A stretch of DNA of 64,000 nt, taken from contig CM049317.1 of NCBI GenBank assembly GCA_026874595.1, forward strand, positions 38,333,901 through 38,397,900, read 5' to 3'. The translations under genes and the position numbers were made by a program. The notes under the pieces are model-generated. The model did not search any database. It had not been told where the DNA came from and worked only from the letters and a program-made list of their open reading frames with translations. The stretch's first letter is position 1, and the number at the start of each line of letters is the position of its first letter. Source of the DNA: Sipunculus nudus. Its lineage: Eukaryota; Annelida; Sipuncula; Golfingiida; Sipunculidae. Positions 44,310-57,506 of this stretch are shown piece by piece.

Positions 44310-47300
44310 CCATCGTTCATATCAAATCTAGGATACTGCTCCTGTCATAATAACAGATTTCCTCCATCGTTCATATCAAATCTAGGATACTGATCCTGTC
44401 AGGCCAACAAATCTTCCATCGTTTATATCAAATCTAACATACTGCTCCTGTCAGTCCAAAATATATGGTCCATCCGTCATATCAAATCTAGGATACTGCT
44501 CCTGTCAGTCCAACAAATCTTCCGTCGTTTATATCAAATCTAACATACTGCTCCTGTCAGTCCAAAATATATGGTCCATCGTTAATATCAAGTCTAGGAT
44601 ACTGCTCCTGTCAGTATAACAGATTTCCTCCATCGTTCATATCAAATCTAGGATACTGATCCTGTCAGTCCAACAAATCTTCCATCGTTTATATCAAATC
44701 TAACATACTGCTCCTGTCAGGCCAAAATATATGGTCCATCGTTCATATTAAATCTAGGATACTGCTCCTGTCAGTATAACATATTTCCTCCATCGTTCAT
44801 ATCAAATCTAGGATACTGATCCTGTACGTCCAAAATATATGGTACATCGTTCATATCAAATCTAGGATACTGATCCTGTACGTCCAACAAATCTTCCATC
44901 GTTTATATCAAATCTAACATACTGCTCCTGTCAGTCCAAAATAAATGGTCCATCTTTCTATCAAGTCTAGGATACTGCTCCTGTCAGTATAACAGATTTC
45001 CTCCATCGATCATATTAAATCTAGGATACTGATCCTGTCAGTCCAACAAATCTTCCATCGTTTATATTAGGTCTAGGATACTGCTCCTGTCAGTCCAAAA
45101 TATATGGTCCATCGTTAATATCAAGTCTAGGATACTCCTCCTGTCAGTATAACAGATTTCCTCCATCGATCATATCAAATCTAGGATACTGATCCTGTCA
45201 GTCCAACAAATCTTCCATCGTTTATATTAGGTCTAGGATACTGCTCCTGTCAGTCCAAAATATATGGTCCATCGTTAATATCAAGTCTAGGATACTCCTC
45301 CTGTCAGTATAACAGATTTCCTCCATCGATCATATCAAATCTAGGATACTGATCCTGTCAGTCCAACAAATCTTCCATCGTTTATATCAAGCTAGGATAC
45401 TGCCCCTGTCAGTCCAAAATATATGGTCCATCGTTCATATCAAGTCTAGGATACTGCTCCTGTCAGTATAACAGATTTCTTCCATCGTTCATATCAAATC
45501 TAGGATACTGATCCTGTGAGTGCAACAAATCTTCCATCGTTTATATCAAATCTCACATACTGCTCCTGTCAGTCCAAAATATATGGTCAATCTTTCATAT
45601 CAAGTCTAGGATACTGCTCCTGTCAGTATAACAGATTTCCTCTATCGTTCATATCAAATCTAACATACTGCTACTGTCAGTCCTAAATATATAGTCCATC
45701 GTTCATATCAAGTCTAGGATACTGCTCCTGTCAGTCCAAAATACATGGTCCATCGTTCATATCAAATCTAGGATACTGCTCCTGTCAGTATATCAGATTT
45801 CCTCCATCGTTCATATCAAATCTATGACACTGTTCCCGCCAGTCAAACAGATATCATCCATCGTCCATATCAAATTTAGGATACTGATCCTGTACTTCCA
45901 ACAAATCTTCCATCGTTTATATCAAATCTAACATACTGCTCCTGTCAGTCCAAATTATATGGTCCATCGTTAATATCAAGACTAATATACTGCTCCTGTC
46001 AGTCCAAAATATATGGTCCATCGTTAATATCAAGTCTAGGATACTGCTCCTGTCAGTCCAAAATATATGGTCCATCGTTCATATCAAATCTAGGATACTG
46101 CTCCTGTCATAATAACAGATTTCCTCCATCGTTCATATCAAATCTAGGATACTGATCCTGTCAGGCCAACAAATCTTCCATCGTTTATATCAAATCTAAC
46201 ATACTGCTCCTGTCAGTCCAAAATATATGGTCCATCCGTCATATCAAATCTAGGATACTGCTCCTGTCAGTCCAACAAATCTTCCGTCGTTTATATCAAA
46301 TCTAACATACTGCTCCTGTCAGTCCAAAATATATGGTCCATCGTTAATATCAAGTCTAGGATACTGCTCCTGTCAGTATAACAGATTTCCTCCATCGTTC
46401 ATATCAAATCTAGGATACTGATCCTGTCAGTCCAACAAATCTTCCATCGTTTATATCAAATCTAACATACTGCTCCTGTCAGGCCAAAATATATGGTCCA
46501 TCGTTCATATTAAATCTAGGATACTGCTCCTGTCAGTATAACATATTTCCTCCATCGTTCATATCAAATCTAGGATACTGATCCTGTACGTCCAAAATAT
46601 ATGGTACATCGTTCATATCAAATCTAGGATACTGATCCTGTACGTCCAACAAATCTTCCATCGTTTATATCAAATCTAACATACTGCTCCTGTCAGTCCA
46701 AAATAAATGGTCCATCTTTCTATCAAGTCTAGGATACTGCTCCTGTCAGTATAACAGATTTCCTCCATCGATCATATTAAATCTAGGATACTGATCCTGT
46801 CAGTCCAACAAATCTTCCATCGTTTATATTAGGTCTAGGATACTGCTCCTGTCAGTCCAAAATATATGGTCCATCGTTAATATCAAGTCTAGGATACTCC
46901 TCCTGTCAGTATAACAGATTTCCTCCATCGATCATATCAAATCTAGGATACTGATCCTGTCAGTCCAACAAATCTTCCATCGTTTATATTAGGTCTAGGA
47001 TACTGCTCCTGTCAGTCCAAAATATATGGTCCATCGTTAATATCAAGTCTAGGATACTCCTCCTGTCAGTATAACAGATTTCCTCCATCGATCATATCAA
47101 ATCTAGGATACTGATCCTGTCAGTCCAACAAATCTTCCATCGTTTATATCAAGCTAGGATACTGCCCCTGTCAGTCCAAAATATATGGTCCATCGTTCAT
47201 ATCAAGTCTAGGATACTGCTCCTGTCAGTATAACAGATTTCTTCCATCGTTCATATCAAATCTAGGATACTGATCCTGTGAGTGCAACAAATCTTCCATC

Positions 47301-47833
47301 GTTTATATCAAATCTCACATACTGCTCCTGTCAGTCCAAAATATATGGTCAATCTTTCATATCAAGTCTAGGATACTGCTCCTGTCAGTATAACAGATTT
47401 CCTCTATCGTTCATATCAAATCTAACATACTGCTACTGTCAGTCCTAAATATATAGTCCATCGTTCATATCAAGTCTAGGATACTGCTCCTGTCAGTCCA
47501 AAATACATGGTCCATCGTTCATATCAAATCTAGGATACTGCTCCTGTCAGTATATCAGATTTCCTCCATCGTTCATATCAAATCTATGACACTGTTCCCG
47601 CCAGTCAAACAGATATCATCCATCGTCCATATCAAATTTAGGATACTGATCCTGTACTTCCAACAAATCTTCCATCGTTTATATCAAATCTAACATACTG
47701 CTCCTGTCAGTCCAAATTATATGGTCCATCGTTAATATCAAGACTAATATACTGCTCCTGTCAGTCCAAAATATATGGTCCATCGTTAATATCAAGTCTA
47801 GGATACTGCTCCTGTCAGTCCAAAATATATGGT
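44310..47833 (+). repeat. Two tandem copies of a 1762-bp unit
   Basis: Copies span about 44310-46071 and 46072-47833. CCTGTCATAATAAC lies at 44341 and 46103, and CAGTATATCAG and GTTCCCGCCAG recur at the same 1762-bp offset (45832 and 47594). Each copy contains extra 160-bp trimers marked by TATTAGGTCTAGG (45065 and 45225, exactly 160 bp apart), a local expansion of the trimer. Confidence 0.86.
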
Positions 47834-48639
47834 CCATCGTTCACATCAAATCTAGGATACTGATCCTGTCAGTCCAACAAATCTTCCATCGTTTATACCA
47901 AATCTAACATACTGCTCCTGTCAAGCCAAAATATATGGTCCATCGTTATTATCAAGTCTAGGATACTGCTCCTGTCATTTCAAAATATATGGTCCATCGT
48001 TCAGATCAAATCTAGGATACTGATCCTGTCAGTCCAACAAATCTTCCATCGGTCATATCAAATCTAACATACTGCTCCTGTCAGTCCAAAATATATGGTC
48101 CCTCGTTCATATCAAGTCTAGGATACTGCTCCTGTCAGTCCAAAATATATGGTCCATCGTTAATATCAAGTCTAGGATACTGCTCCTGTCAGTCTAACAG
48201 ATTTCCTGCATCGTTCATATCAAATCTAGGATACTGCTCCTGTCAGTCCAAAATATATGGTCCATCGTAAATTTCAAGTCTCGGATACTGATCCTGTCAG
48301 TCCAACAAATCTTCAATCGTTTATATCAAATCTAACATACTGCTCCTGTCAGTCCAAAATATATGGTCCATCGTTCATATCAAATCTAGGATACTGCTCC
48401 TGTCATTATAACAGATTTCCTCCATCGTTCATATCAAATCTAGGATACTGATCCTGTCAGGCCAACAAATCTTCCAACGTTTATATCAATTCTAACATAC
48501 TGCTCCTGTCAGTCCAAAATATATGGTCCATCCGTCATATCAAATCTAGGATACTGCTCCTGTCAGTCCAACAAATCTTCCGTCGTTTATATCAAATCTA
48601 ACATACTGCTCCTGTCAGTCCAAAATATATGGTCCATCA

Positions 48640-51600
48640 TTAATATCAAGTCTAGGATACTGCTCCTGTCAGTCCAAAATATATGGTCCATCGTTAATAT
48701 CAAGTCTAGGATACTGCTCCTGTCAGTATAACAGATTTCCTCCATCGTTAATATCAAATCTAGGATACTGATCCTGTCAGGCCAACAAATCTTCCATCGT
48801 TTATATCAAATCTAACATACTGCTCCTGTCAGGCCAAAATATATGGTCCATCGTTCATATTAAATCTAGGATACTGATCCTGTCAGTCCAAAATATATGG
48901 TCCATCGTTCATATCAAGTCTAGGATACTGCTCCTGTCAGTCCAAAATATATGGTCCATCGTTCATATCAAATCTAGGATACTGCTCCTGTCAGTATAAC
49001 AGATTTCCTCCATCTTTCATATCAAATCTAGGATACTGATCCTGTACGTCCAAAATATATGGTCCATCGTTCATATCAAATCTAGGATACTGATCCTGTC
49101 AGTCCAAAATATATGGTCCATCGTTTATATCAAATCTTGGATACTGATCCTGTCAGTCCAAAATATATGGTCCATCATTCATATCAAATCTAGGATACTG
49201 ATCCTGACGGGCCAACAAATCTTCCATCGTTTATATCAAATCTAACATACTGCTCCTGTCAGTCCAAAATATATGGTCCATCGTTATTATCAAGTCTAGG
49301 ATACTGCTCCTGTCAGTATAACAGATTTCCTCCATCGTTCATATCAAATCTAGGATACTGATCCTGTCAGTCCAACAAATCTTCCATCGGTCATATCAAA
49401 TCTAACATACTGCTCCTGTCAGTCCAAAATATATGGTCCCTCGTTCATATCAAGTCTAGGATACTGCTCCTGTCAGTCCAAAATATATGGTCCATCGTTA
49501 ATATCAAGTCTAGGATACTGCTCCTGTCAGTCTAACAGATTTCCTGCATCGTTCATATCAAGTCTAGGATACTGCTCCTGTCAGTCCAAAATATATGGTC
49601 CATCGTTAATATCAAGTCTCGGATACTGATCCTGTCAGTCCAACAAATCTTCAATCGTTTATATCAAATCTAACATACTGCTCCTGTCAGTCCAAAATAT
49701 ATGGTCCATCGTTCATATCAAATCTAGGATACTGCTCCTGTCATAATAACAGATTTCCTCCATCGTTCATATCAAATCTAGGATACTGATCCTGTCAGGC
49801 CAACAAATCTTCCATCGTTTATATCAAATCTAACATACTGCTCCTGTCAGTCCAAAATATATGGTCCATCCGTCATATCAAATCTAGGATACTGCTCCTG
49901 TCAGTCCAACAAATCTTCCGTCGTTTATATCAAATCTAACATACTGCTCCTGTCATTCCAAAATATATGGTCCATCGTTAATATCAAGTCTAGGATACTG
50001 CTCCTGTCAGTATAACAGATTTCCTCCATCGTTCATATCAAATCTAGGATACTGATCCTGTCAGTCCAACAAATCTTCCATCGTTTATATCAAATCTAAC
50101 ATACTGCTCCTGTCAGGCCAAAATATATGGTCCATCGTTCATATTAAATCTAGGATACTGCTCCTGTCAGTATAACATATTTCCTCCATCGTTCATATCA
50201 AATCTAGGATACTGATCCTGTACGTCCAAAATATATGGTACATCGTTCATATCAAATCTAGGATACTGATCCTGTACGTCCAAAATATATGGTCCATCGT
50301 TCATATAAAATCTAGAATACTGATCCTGTCAGTCCAAAATATATGATCCATCGTTCATATCAAATCTAGGATACTGATCCTGTCAGTCCAACAAATCTTC
50401 CATCGTTTATATCAAATCTAACATACTGCTCCTGACAGTCCAAAATATATGGTCCATCGTTAATATCAAGTCTAGGATACTGGTCCTGTCAGTCCAACAA
50501 ATCTTCCATCGTTTATATCAAATCTAACATACTGCTCCTGTCAGTCCAAAATATATGGTCCATCGTTCATATCAAGTCTAGGATACTGCTCCTGTCAGTC
50601 CAAAATATATGGTCCATCGTTAATATCAAGTCTAGGATACTGCTCCTGTCAGTATAACAGATTTCCTCCATCGTTAATATCAAATCTAGGATACTGATCC
50701 TGTCAGGCCAACAAATCTTCCATCGTTTATATCAAATCTAACATACTGCTCCTGTCAGGCCAAAATATATGGTCCATCGTTCATATTAAATCTAGGATAC
50801 TGATCCTGTCAGTCCAAAATATATGGTCCATCGTTCATATCAAGTCTAGGATACTGCTCCTGTCAGTCCAAAATATATGGTCCATCGTTCATATCAAATC
50901 TAGGATACTGCTCCTGTCAGTATAACAGATTTCCTCCATCTTTCATATCAAATCTAGGATACTGATCCTGTACGTCCAAAATATATGGTCCATCGTTCAT
51001 ATCAAATCTAGGATACTGATCCTGTCAGTCCAAAATATATGGTCCATCGTTTATATCAAATCTTGGATACTTATCCTGTCAGTCCAAAATATATGGTCCA
51101 TCATTCATATCAAATCTAGGATACTGATCCTGACGGGCCAACAAATCTTCCATCGTTTATATCAAATCTAACATACTGCTCCTGTCAGTCCAAAATATAT
51201 GGTCCATCGTTATTATCAAGTCTAGGATACTGCTCCTGTCAGTATAACAGATTTCCTCCATCGTTCATATCAAATCTAGGATACTGATCCTGTCAGTCCA
51301 ACAAATCTTCCATCGGTCATATCAAATCTAACATACTGCTCCTGTCAGTCCAAAATATATGGTCCCTCGTTCATATCAAGTCTAGGATACTGCTCCTGTC
51401 AGTCCAAAATATATGGTCCATCGTTAATATCAAGTCTAGGATACTGCTCCTGTCAGTCTAACAGATTTCCTGCATCGTTCATATCAAGTCTAGGATACTG
51501 CTCCTGTCAGTCCAAAATATATGGTCCATCGTTAATATCAAGTCTCGGATACTGATCCTGTCAGTCCAACAAATCTTCAATCGTTTATATCAAATCTAAC

Positions 51601-52491
51601 ATACTGCTCCTGTCAGTCCAAAATATATGGTCCATCGTTCATATCAAATCTAGGATACTGCTCCTGTCATAATAACAGATTTCCTCCATCGTTCATATCA
51701 AATCTAGGATACTGATCCTGTCAGGCCAACAAATCTTCCATCGTTTATATCAAATCTAACATACTGCTCCTGTCAGTCCAAAATATATGGTCCATCCGTC
51801 ATATCAAATCTAGGATACTGCTCCTGTCAGTCCAACAAATCTTCCGTCGTTTATATCAAATCTAACATACTGCTCCTGTCATTCCAAAATATATGGTCCA
51901 TCGTTAATATCAAGTCTAGGATACTGCTCCTGTCAGTATAACAGATTTCCTCCATCGTTCATATCAAATCTAGGATACTGATCCTGTCAGTCCAACAAAT
52001 CTTCCATCGTTTATATCAAATCTAACATACTGCTCCTGTCAGGCCAAAATATATGGTCCATCGTTCATATTAAATCTAGGATACTGCTCCTGTCAGTATA
52101 ACATATTTCCTCCATCGTTCATATCAAATCTAGGATACTGATCCTGTACGTCCAAAATATATGGTACATCGTTCATATCAAATCTAGGATACTGATCCTG
52201 TACGTCCAAAATATATGGTCCATCGTTCATATAAAATCTAGAATACTGATCCTGTCAGTCCAAAATATATGATCCATCGTTCATATCAAATCTAGGATAC
52301 TGATCCTGTCAGTCCAACAAATCTTCCATCGTTTATATCAAATCTAACATACTGCTCCTGACAGTCCAAAATATATGGTCCATCGTTAATATCAAGTCTA
52401 GGATACTGGTCCTGTCAGTCCAACAAATCTTCCATCGTTTATATCAAATCTAACATACTGCTCCTGTCAGTCCAAAATATATGGTCCATCG
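48640..52491 (+). repeat. Two tandem copies of a 1926-bp unit
   Basis: Copies span about 48640-50565 and 50566-52491. TCATAATAACAG lies at 49741 and 51667, and the shared variants GACGGGCCAACAAATC and ATATGATCCATCG recur at the same spacing of 1926 bp. After 52491 the array changes to monomers with fewer long-range copies. Confidence 0.85.
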
Positions 52492-55400
52492 TTCATATCA
52501 AGTCTAGGATACTGCTCCTGTCAGTATAACAGATTTCCTCCATCGTTCATATCAAATCTAGGATACTGATCCTATCAGTCCAACAAATCTTCCAACGTTA
52601 ATATCAAATCTAACAAACTGCTCCTGTCAGTCCAAAATATATGGTCCATCCGTCATATCAAATCTAGGATACTGCTCCTGTCAGTCCAACAAATCTTCCA
52701 TCGTTTATATCACATCTAACATACTGCTCCTGTCAGTCCAAAATATATGGTCCATCGTTCATATCAAGTCTAGGATACTGCTCCTGTCAGTCCAAAATAT
52801 ATGGTCCATCGTTAATATCAAGTCTAGGATACTGCTCCTGTCAGTATAACAGATTTCCTCCATCGTTCAGATCAAATCTAGGATACTGATCCTGTCAGTC
52901 CAAAATATATGGTCCATCGTTCATATCAAGTCTAGGATACTGCTCCTGTCAGTCCAAAATATATGGTCCATCGTTCATATCAAATCTAGGATACTGCTCC
53001 TGTCAGTATAACAGATTTCCTCCATCGTTCATATCAAATCTAGGATACTGATCCTGTCCGTCCAAAATATATGGTCCATCGTTCATATCAAATCTAGGAT
53101 ACTGATCCTGTCAGTCCAAAATATATGGTCCATCGTTCATATCAAATCTAGGATACTGATCCTGTCAGTCCAAAATATATGGTCCATCATTCATATCAAA
53201 TCTAGGATACTGATCCTGACGGGCCAACAAATCTTCCATTGTTTATATCAAATCTAACAAACTGCTCCTGTCAGTCCAAAATATATGGTCCATCGTTAAT
53301 ATCAAGTCTAGGATTCTGCTCCTGTCAGTCCAAAATATATGGTCCATCGTTAATATCAAGTCAAGGATACTGCTCCTGTCAGTCCAAAATATATGGTCCA
53401 TCGTTCATATCAAATCTAGGATACTGATCCTGTCAGTCCAAATTATATGGTCCATCGTTCATATCAAGTCTAGGATACTGCTAGTGTCAGTCCAAAATAT
53501 ATGGTCCATCGTTAATATCAAGTCTAGGATACTGCTCCTGTCAGTCCAAAATATATGGTCCATCGTTAATATCAAATCTAGGATACTGCTCCTGTCAGTA
53601 TAACAGATTTCCTCCATCGTTCATATCAAATCTAGGATACTGATCCTGTCAGTCCAACAAATCTTCCATCGTTTATGTCAAATCTAACATACTGCTCCTG
53701 TCAGTCCAAATTATATAGTCCATCGTTCATATCAAATCTAGGATACTGCTCCTGTCAGTCTAACAGATTTCCTCCATCGTTCATATCAAATCTAGGATAC
53801 TGTTCCTGTACGTCCAAAATATATGGTCCATCGTTCATATCAAATCTAGGATACTGATCCTGTCAGTCTAAAATATATGGTCCATCTTTCACATCAAATC
53901 TAGGATACTGATCCTGTACGTCCAAAATATATGGTCCATCGTTCATATCAAATCTAGGATACTGATCCTGTCAGTCCAACAAATCTTCCATCGTTTATAT
54001 CAAATCTAACATACTGCTCCTGTCAGTCCAAAATATATGGTCCATCGTTCATATCAAATCTAGGATACTGCTCCTGTCAGTATAACAAATTTCCTCCATC
54101 GTTAATATCAAGTCTAGGATACTGATCCTGTCAGTCCAACAAATCTTCCATCGTTAATATCAAATCTAACATACTGCTCCTGTCAGTCCAAAATATATGG
54201 TCCGTCGTTCATATCAAGTCTAGGATACTGCTCCTGTCAGTATAACAGATTTCCTCCATCGTTCATATCAAATCTAGGATACTGATCCTGTCAGTCCAAC
54301 AAATCTTCCATCGTTTATATCAAATCTAACATACTGCTCCCGTCAGTCCAAAATATATGGTCCATCCGTCATATCAAATCTAGGATACTGCACCTGTCAG
54401 TCCAACAAATCTTCCATCGTTTATATCAAATCTAACATACTGCTCCTGTCAGTCCAAAATATATGGTCTATCGTTAATATCAAGTCTAGGATACTGCTCC
54501 TGTCAGTCCCAAATATATGGTCCATCGTTAATATCAAGTCTAGGATACTCCTCCTGTCAGTATAACAGATTTCCTCCATCGTTCATATCAAATCTAGGAT
54601 ACTGATCCTGTCAGTCCAACAAATCTTCCATCGTTTATATCAAATCTAGGATACTGCCCCTGTCAGTCCAAAATATATGGTCCATCGTTCATATCAAGTC
54701 TAGGATACTGCTCCTGTCAGTATAACAGATTTCCTCCATCGTTCATATCAAATCTAGGATACTGATCCTGTCAGTGCAACAAATCTTCCATCGTTTATAT
54801 CAAATCTCTAATACTGCTCCTGTTAGTCCAAAATATATGGTCCATCTTTCATATCAAGTCTAGGATACTGCTCCTGTCAGTATAACAGATTTCCTCCATC
54901 GTTCATATCAAATCTAGGATACTGATCCTGTCAGTCCAACAAATCTTCCATCGTTTATATCAAATGTAACATACTGCTCCTGTCAGTCCAAAATATATGG
55001 TCCATCGTTAATATCAAGTCTAGGATACTGCTCCTGTCAGTCCAAAATATATGGTCCATCGTTCATATCAAATCTAGGATACTGATCCTGTCAGTCCAAC
55101 AAATCTTCCATCGTTCATATCAAATCTAGGATACTGCTCCTGTCAGTCCAAAATATATGGTCCATCGTTCATATCAAATCTAGGATACTGCTCCTGTCAG
55201 TCCAACAAATCTTCCATCGTTCATATCAAATCTAGGATACTGCTCCTGTCTGTTCAAAATATATGGTCCATCGTTCATATCAAATCCGGGATACTGCTCC
55301 TGTCAGTCCAAAATATATGGTCCATCCGTCATATCAAATCTAGGATACTGCACCTGTCAGTCCAACAAATCTTCCATCGTTTATATCAAATCTAACATAC

Positions 55401-56689
55401 TGCTCCTGTCAGTCCAAAATATATGGTCTATCGTTCATATCAAATCTAGGATACTGCTCCTGTCAATCCAACAAATCTTCCATCGTTCATATCAAATCTA
55501 GGATACTGCTCCTGTCAGTTCAAAATATATGGTCCATCGTTCATATCAAATCCGGGATACTGCTCCTGTCAGTCCAAAATATATGGTCCATCCGTCATAT
55601 CAAATCTAGGATACTGCACCTGTCAGTCCAACAAATCTTCCATCGTTTATATCAAATCTAACATACTGCTCCTGTCAGTCCAAAATATATGGTCCATCGT
55701 TAATATCAAGTCTAGGATACTCCTCCTGTCAGTATAACAGATTTCCTCCATCGTTCATATCAAATCTAGGATACTGATCCTGTCAGTCCAACAAATCTTC
55801 CATCGTTTATATCAAATCTAGGATACTGCCCCTGTCAGTCCAAAATATATGGTCCATCGTTCATATCAAGTCTAGGATACTGCTCCTGTCAGTATAACAG
55901 ATTTCCTCCATCGTTCATATCAAATCTAGGATACTGATCCTGTCAGTCCAACAAATCTTCCATCGTTTATATCAAATGTAACATACTGCTCCTGTCAGTC
56001 CAAAATATATGGTCCATCGTTAATATCAAGTCTAGGATACTGCTCCTGTCAGTCCAAAATATATGGTCCATCGTTCATATCAAATCTAGGATACTGATCC
56101 TGTCAGTCCAACAAATCTTCCATCGTTCATATCAAATCTAGGATACTGATCCTGTCAGTCCAACAAATCTTCCATCGTTTATATCAAATCTAACATACTG
56201 CTCCTGTCAGTCCAAAATATATGGTCCATCGTTCATATCAAATCTAGGATACTGCTCCTGTCAGTCCAACAAATCTTCCATCGTTCATATCAAATCTAGG
56301 ATACTGCTCCTGTCAGTTCAAAATATATGGTCCATCGTTCATATCAAATCCGGGATACTGCTCCTGTCAGTCCAAAATATATGGTCCATTGTTAATATCA
56401 AATCTAGGATACTGCTCCTGTCAGTACAACATATTTCCTCCATCGTTCATATCAAATCTAGGATACTGATCCTGTCAGTCCAACAAATCTTCCATCGTTT
56501 ATATCAAATCTAACATACTGCTCTTGTCAGTCCAAAATATATGGTCCATCGTTAATATCAAGTCTAGGATACTGCTCCTGTCAGTCCAAAATATATGGTC
56601 CATCGTTAATATCAAATCTAGGATACTGCTCCTGTCAGTTAAAAATATATGGTCCATCGTTAATATCAAATCTAGGATACTGCTCCTGT

Positions 56690-56829
56690 CAGTCTAACAG
56701 ATTTCATCCATCGTTCATATCAAGTCTAGGATATTGCTCCTGTCAGTCTTATAGATATCATCTATCGGTCACATCAAATCTAGAATACTGATCCTGTTAG
56801 TCTAACAGATATCATCCATCGTTCATATC
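56690..56829 (+). repeat. Degenerate right edge of the satellite
   Basis: The last two or three monomers carry many private changes (CAGTCTTATAGATATC, ATCTATCGGTCACATC, CCTGTTAGTCTAAC). The array then ends in the middle of a monomer at GTTCATATC, followed by unique sequence starting CGTAAGTACATATATC. Decay toward an array edge is expected when unequal exchange homogenises the centre more than the ends. Confidence 0.85.
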
Positions 56830-57506
56830 CGTAAGTACATATATCAAATAATGACGAACAAGTCATAGCGTAGAGACATACAAGTTTTATATTTTATTGA
56901 TTTGATAATTTTATGAAAGCATCATCTGTGTCTTTAATTTCGAGTTTTAAAAAACAACGGAAAATACTGTACTAACAGGTATAAAACATTTATCACAAAG
57001 TATGATCTTAAGCTACCTCAGTGTCAAATACCAGACGGAACCAGTTACTACTAGGCCTACATGAGGTAGGATATGAATTCTTGTTATCAGAAGTTTTCCT
57101 GCTGCTCTGTTTATCAAGTTTTCCGGAATGATTAATGGATACTCCTGCCTCATTCGACAAGGAATACGGTGTGGACTGTTAGTACCAGGAGAGCATCGTC
57201 AACAAACCGATGGGTTAACCGTACAGTATATAACTGACCCCATGCGTCATAAAAAGGCTATCAAAATAATATTGCACTAAAATTTATAATACAGCGTTTC
57301 ATGGCAGATAGTAAAGGTAATCCAAGCATTGTAATGAACTCGTTCTTCCTGAAGAAAAATCTTCATGACTGATAGATAAAATTGTAATTGATCGCATGTC
57401 GTGTTCATTTAAACAGCACAAAAAATACACAATAATCAATTCTCTCTAATTCAAAATCTTCAATATCCCAACCGAACATGACCTTATATGACTGGAATTG
57501 ATGAGT
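56830..57506 (-). other. Probable 3' untranslated region and array-to-gene junction
   Basis: This stretch is unique AT-rich sequence between the satellite and the stop codon of the minus-strand gene. It shows no open frame worth calling and no recognisable repeat. From the stop at 57507 it would give a 3' UTR of about 610-640 bases if the predicted polyadenylation signal at 56893-56898 is used. Confidence 0.5.
56893..56898 (-). terminator. Predicted polyadenylation signal AATAAA
   Basis: TTTATT on the + strand reads AATAAA on the gene's strand, about 610 bases after the stop codon. A variant ATTAAA lies just upstream at 56933-56938. Cleavage 10-30 bases downstream would fall at about 56865-56885, next to the satellite edge. 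The motif is common in AT-rich DNA, so the call rests on position alone. Confidence 0.4.

Larger units (their letters stand above)
1..56829. repeat. Giant tandem satellite array, 52/54-bp monomer, A-B-C trimer of 160 bp
   Basis: The whole segment is head-to-tail copies of one AT-rich monomer that begins TCCATCGTTCATATCAAATC, has a middle reading AGGATACTGATCCTGTCAG or the GCTCCTG variant, and ends in one of several tails. Tail A is TCCAACAAATCT (52-bp unit), tail B is TCCAAAATATATGG (54 bp) and tail C is TATAACAGATTTCC (54 bp). The monomer after an A tail almost always has GTTTATATC and CTAACATAC in place of GTTCATATC and CTAGGATAC, so monomer types are ordered; A-B-C sums to 160 bp. By length there are roughly 1,060 monomers. 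The array is open at the left edge, has no unique insertion that I could find, and stops at about 56829. This is seen directly. A heterochromatic or centromeric location is only a possibility. The near-identical long copies make assembly error a real concern. Confidence 0.97.

Noticed and set aside
18973-53857. Ten short + strand open frames of 60-66 codons within the satellite
   Set aside because: They are built only from satellite monomers, start and stop where monomer types change, recur as exact copies through DNA duplication, and have no independent coding evidence.
1-56829. CRISPR array
   Set aside because: Repeats are contiguous with no unique spacers. The variable part is one of a few recurring tails, there are no cas genes, and the context is eukaryotic.
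1-56829. CENP-B box in the satellite
   Set aside because: No monomer type I read contains a TTCG...CGGG pattern. The few CG dinucleotides, as in CCATCG, are not in that context.
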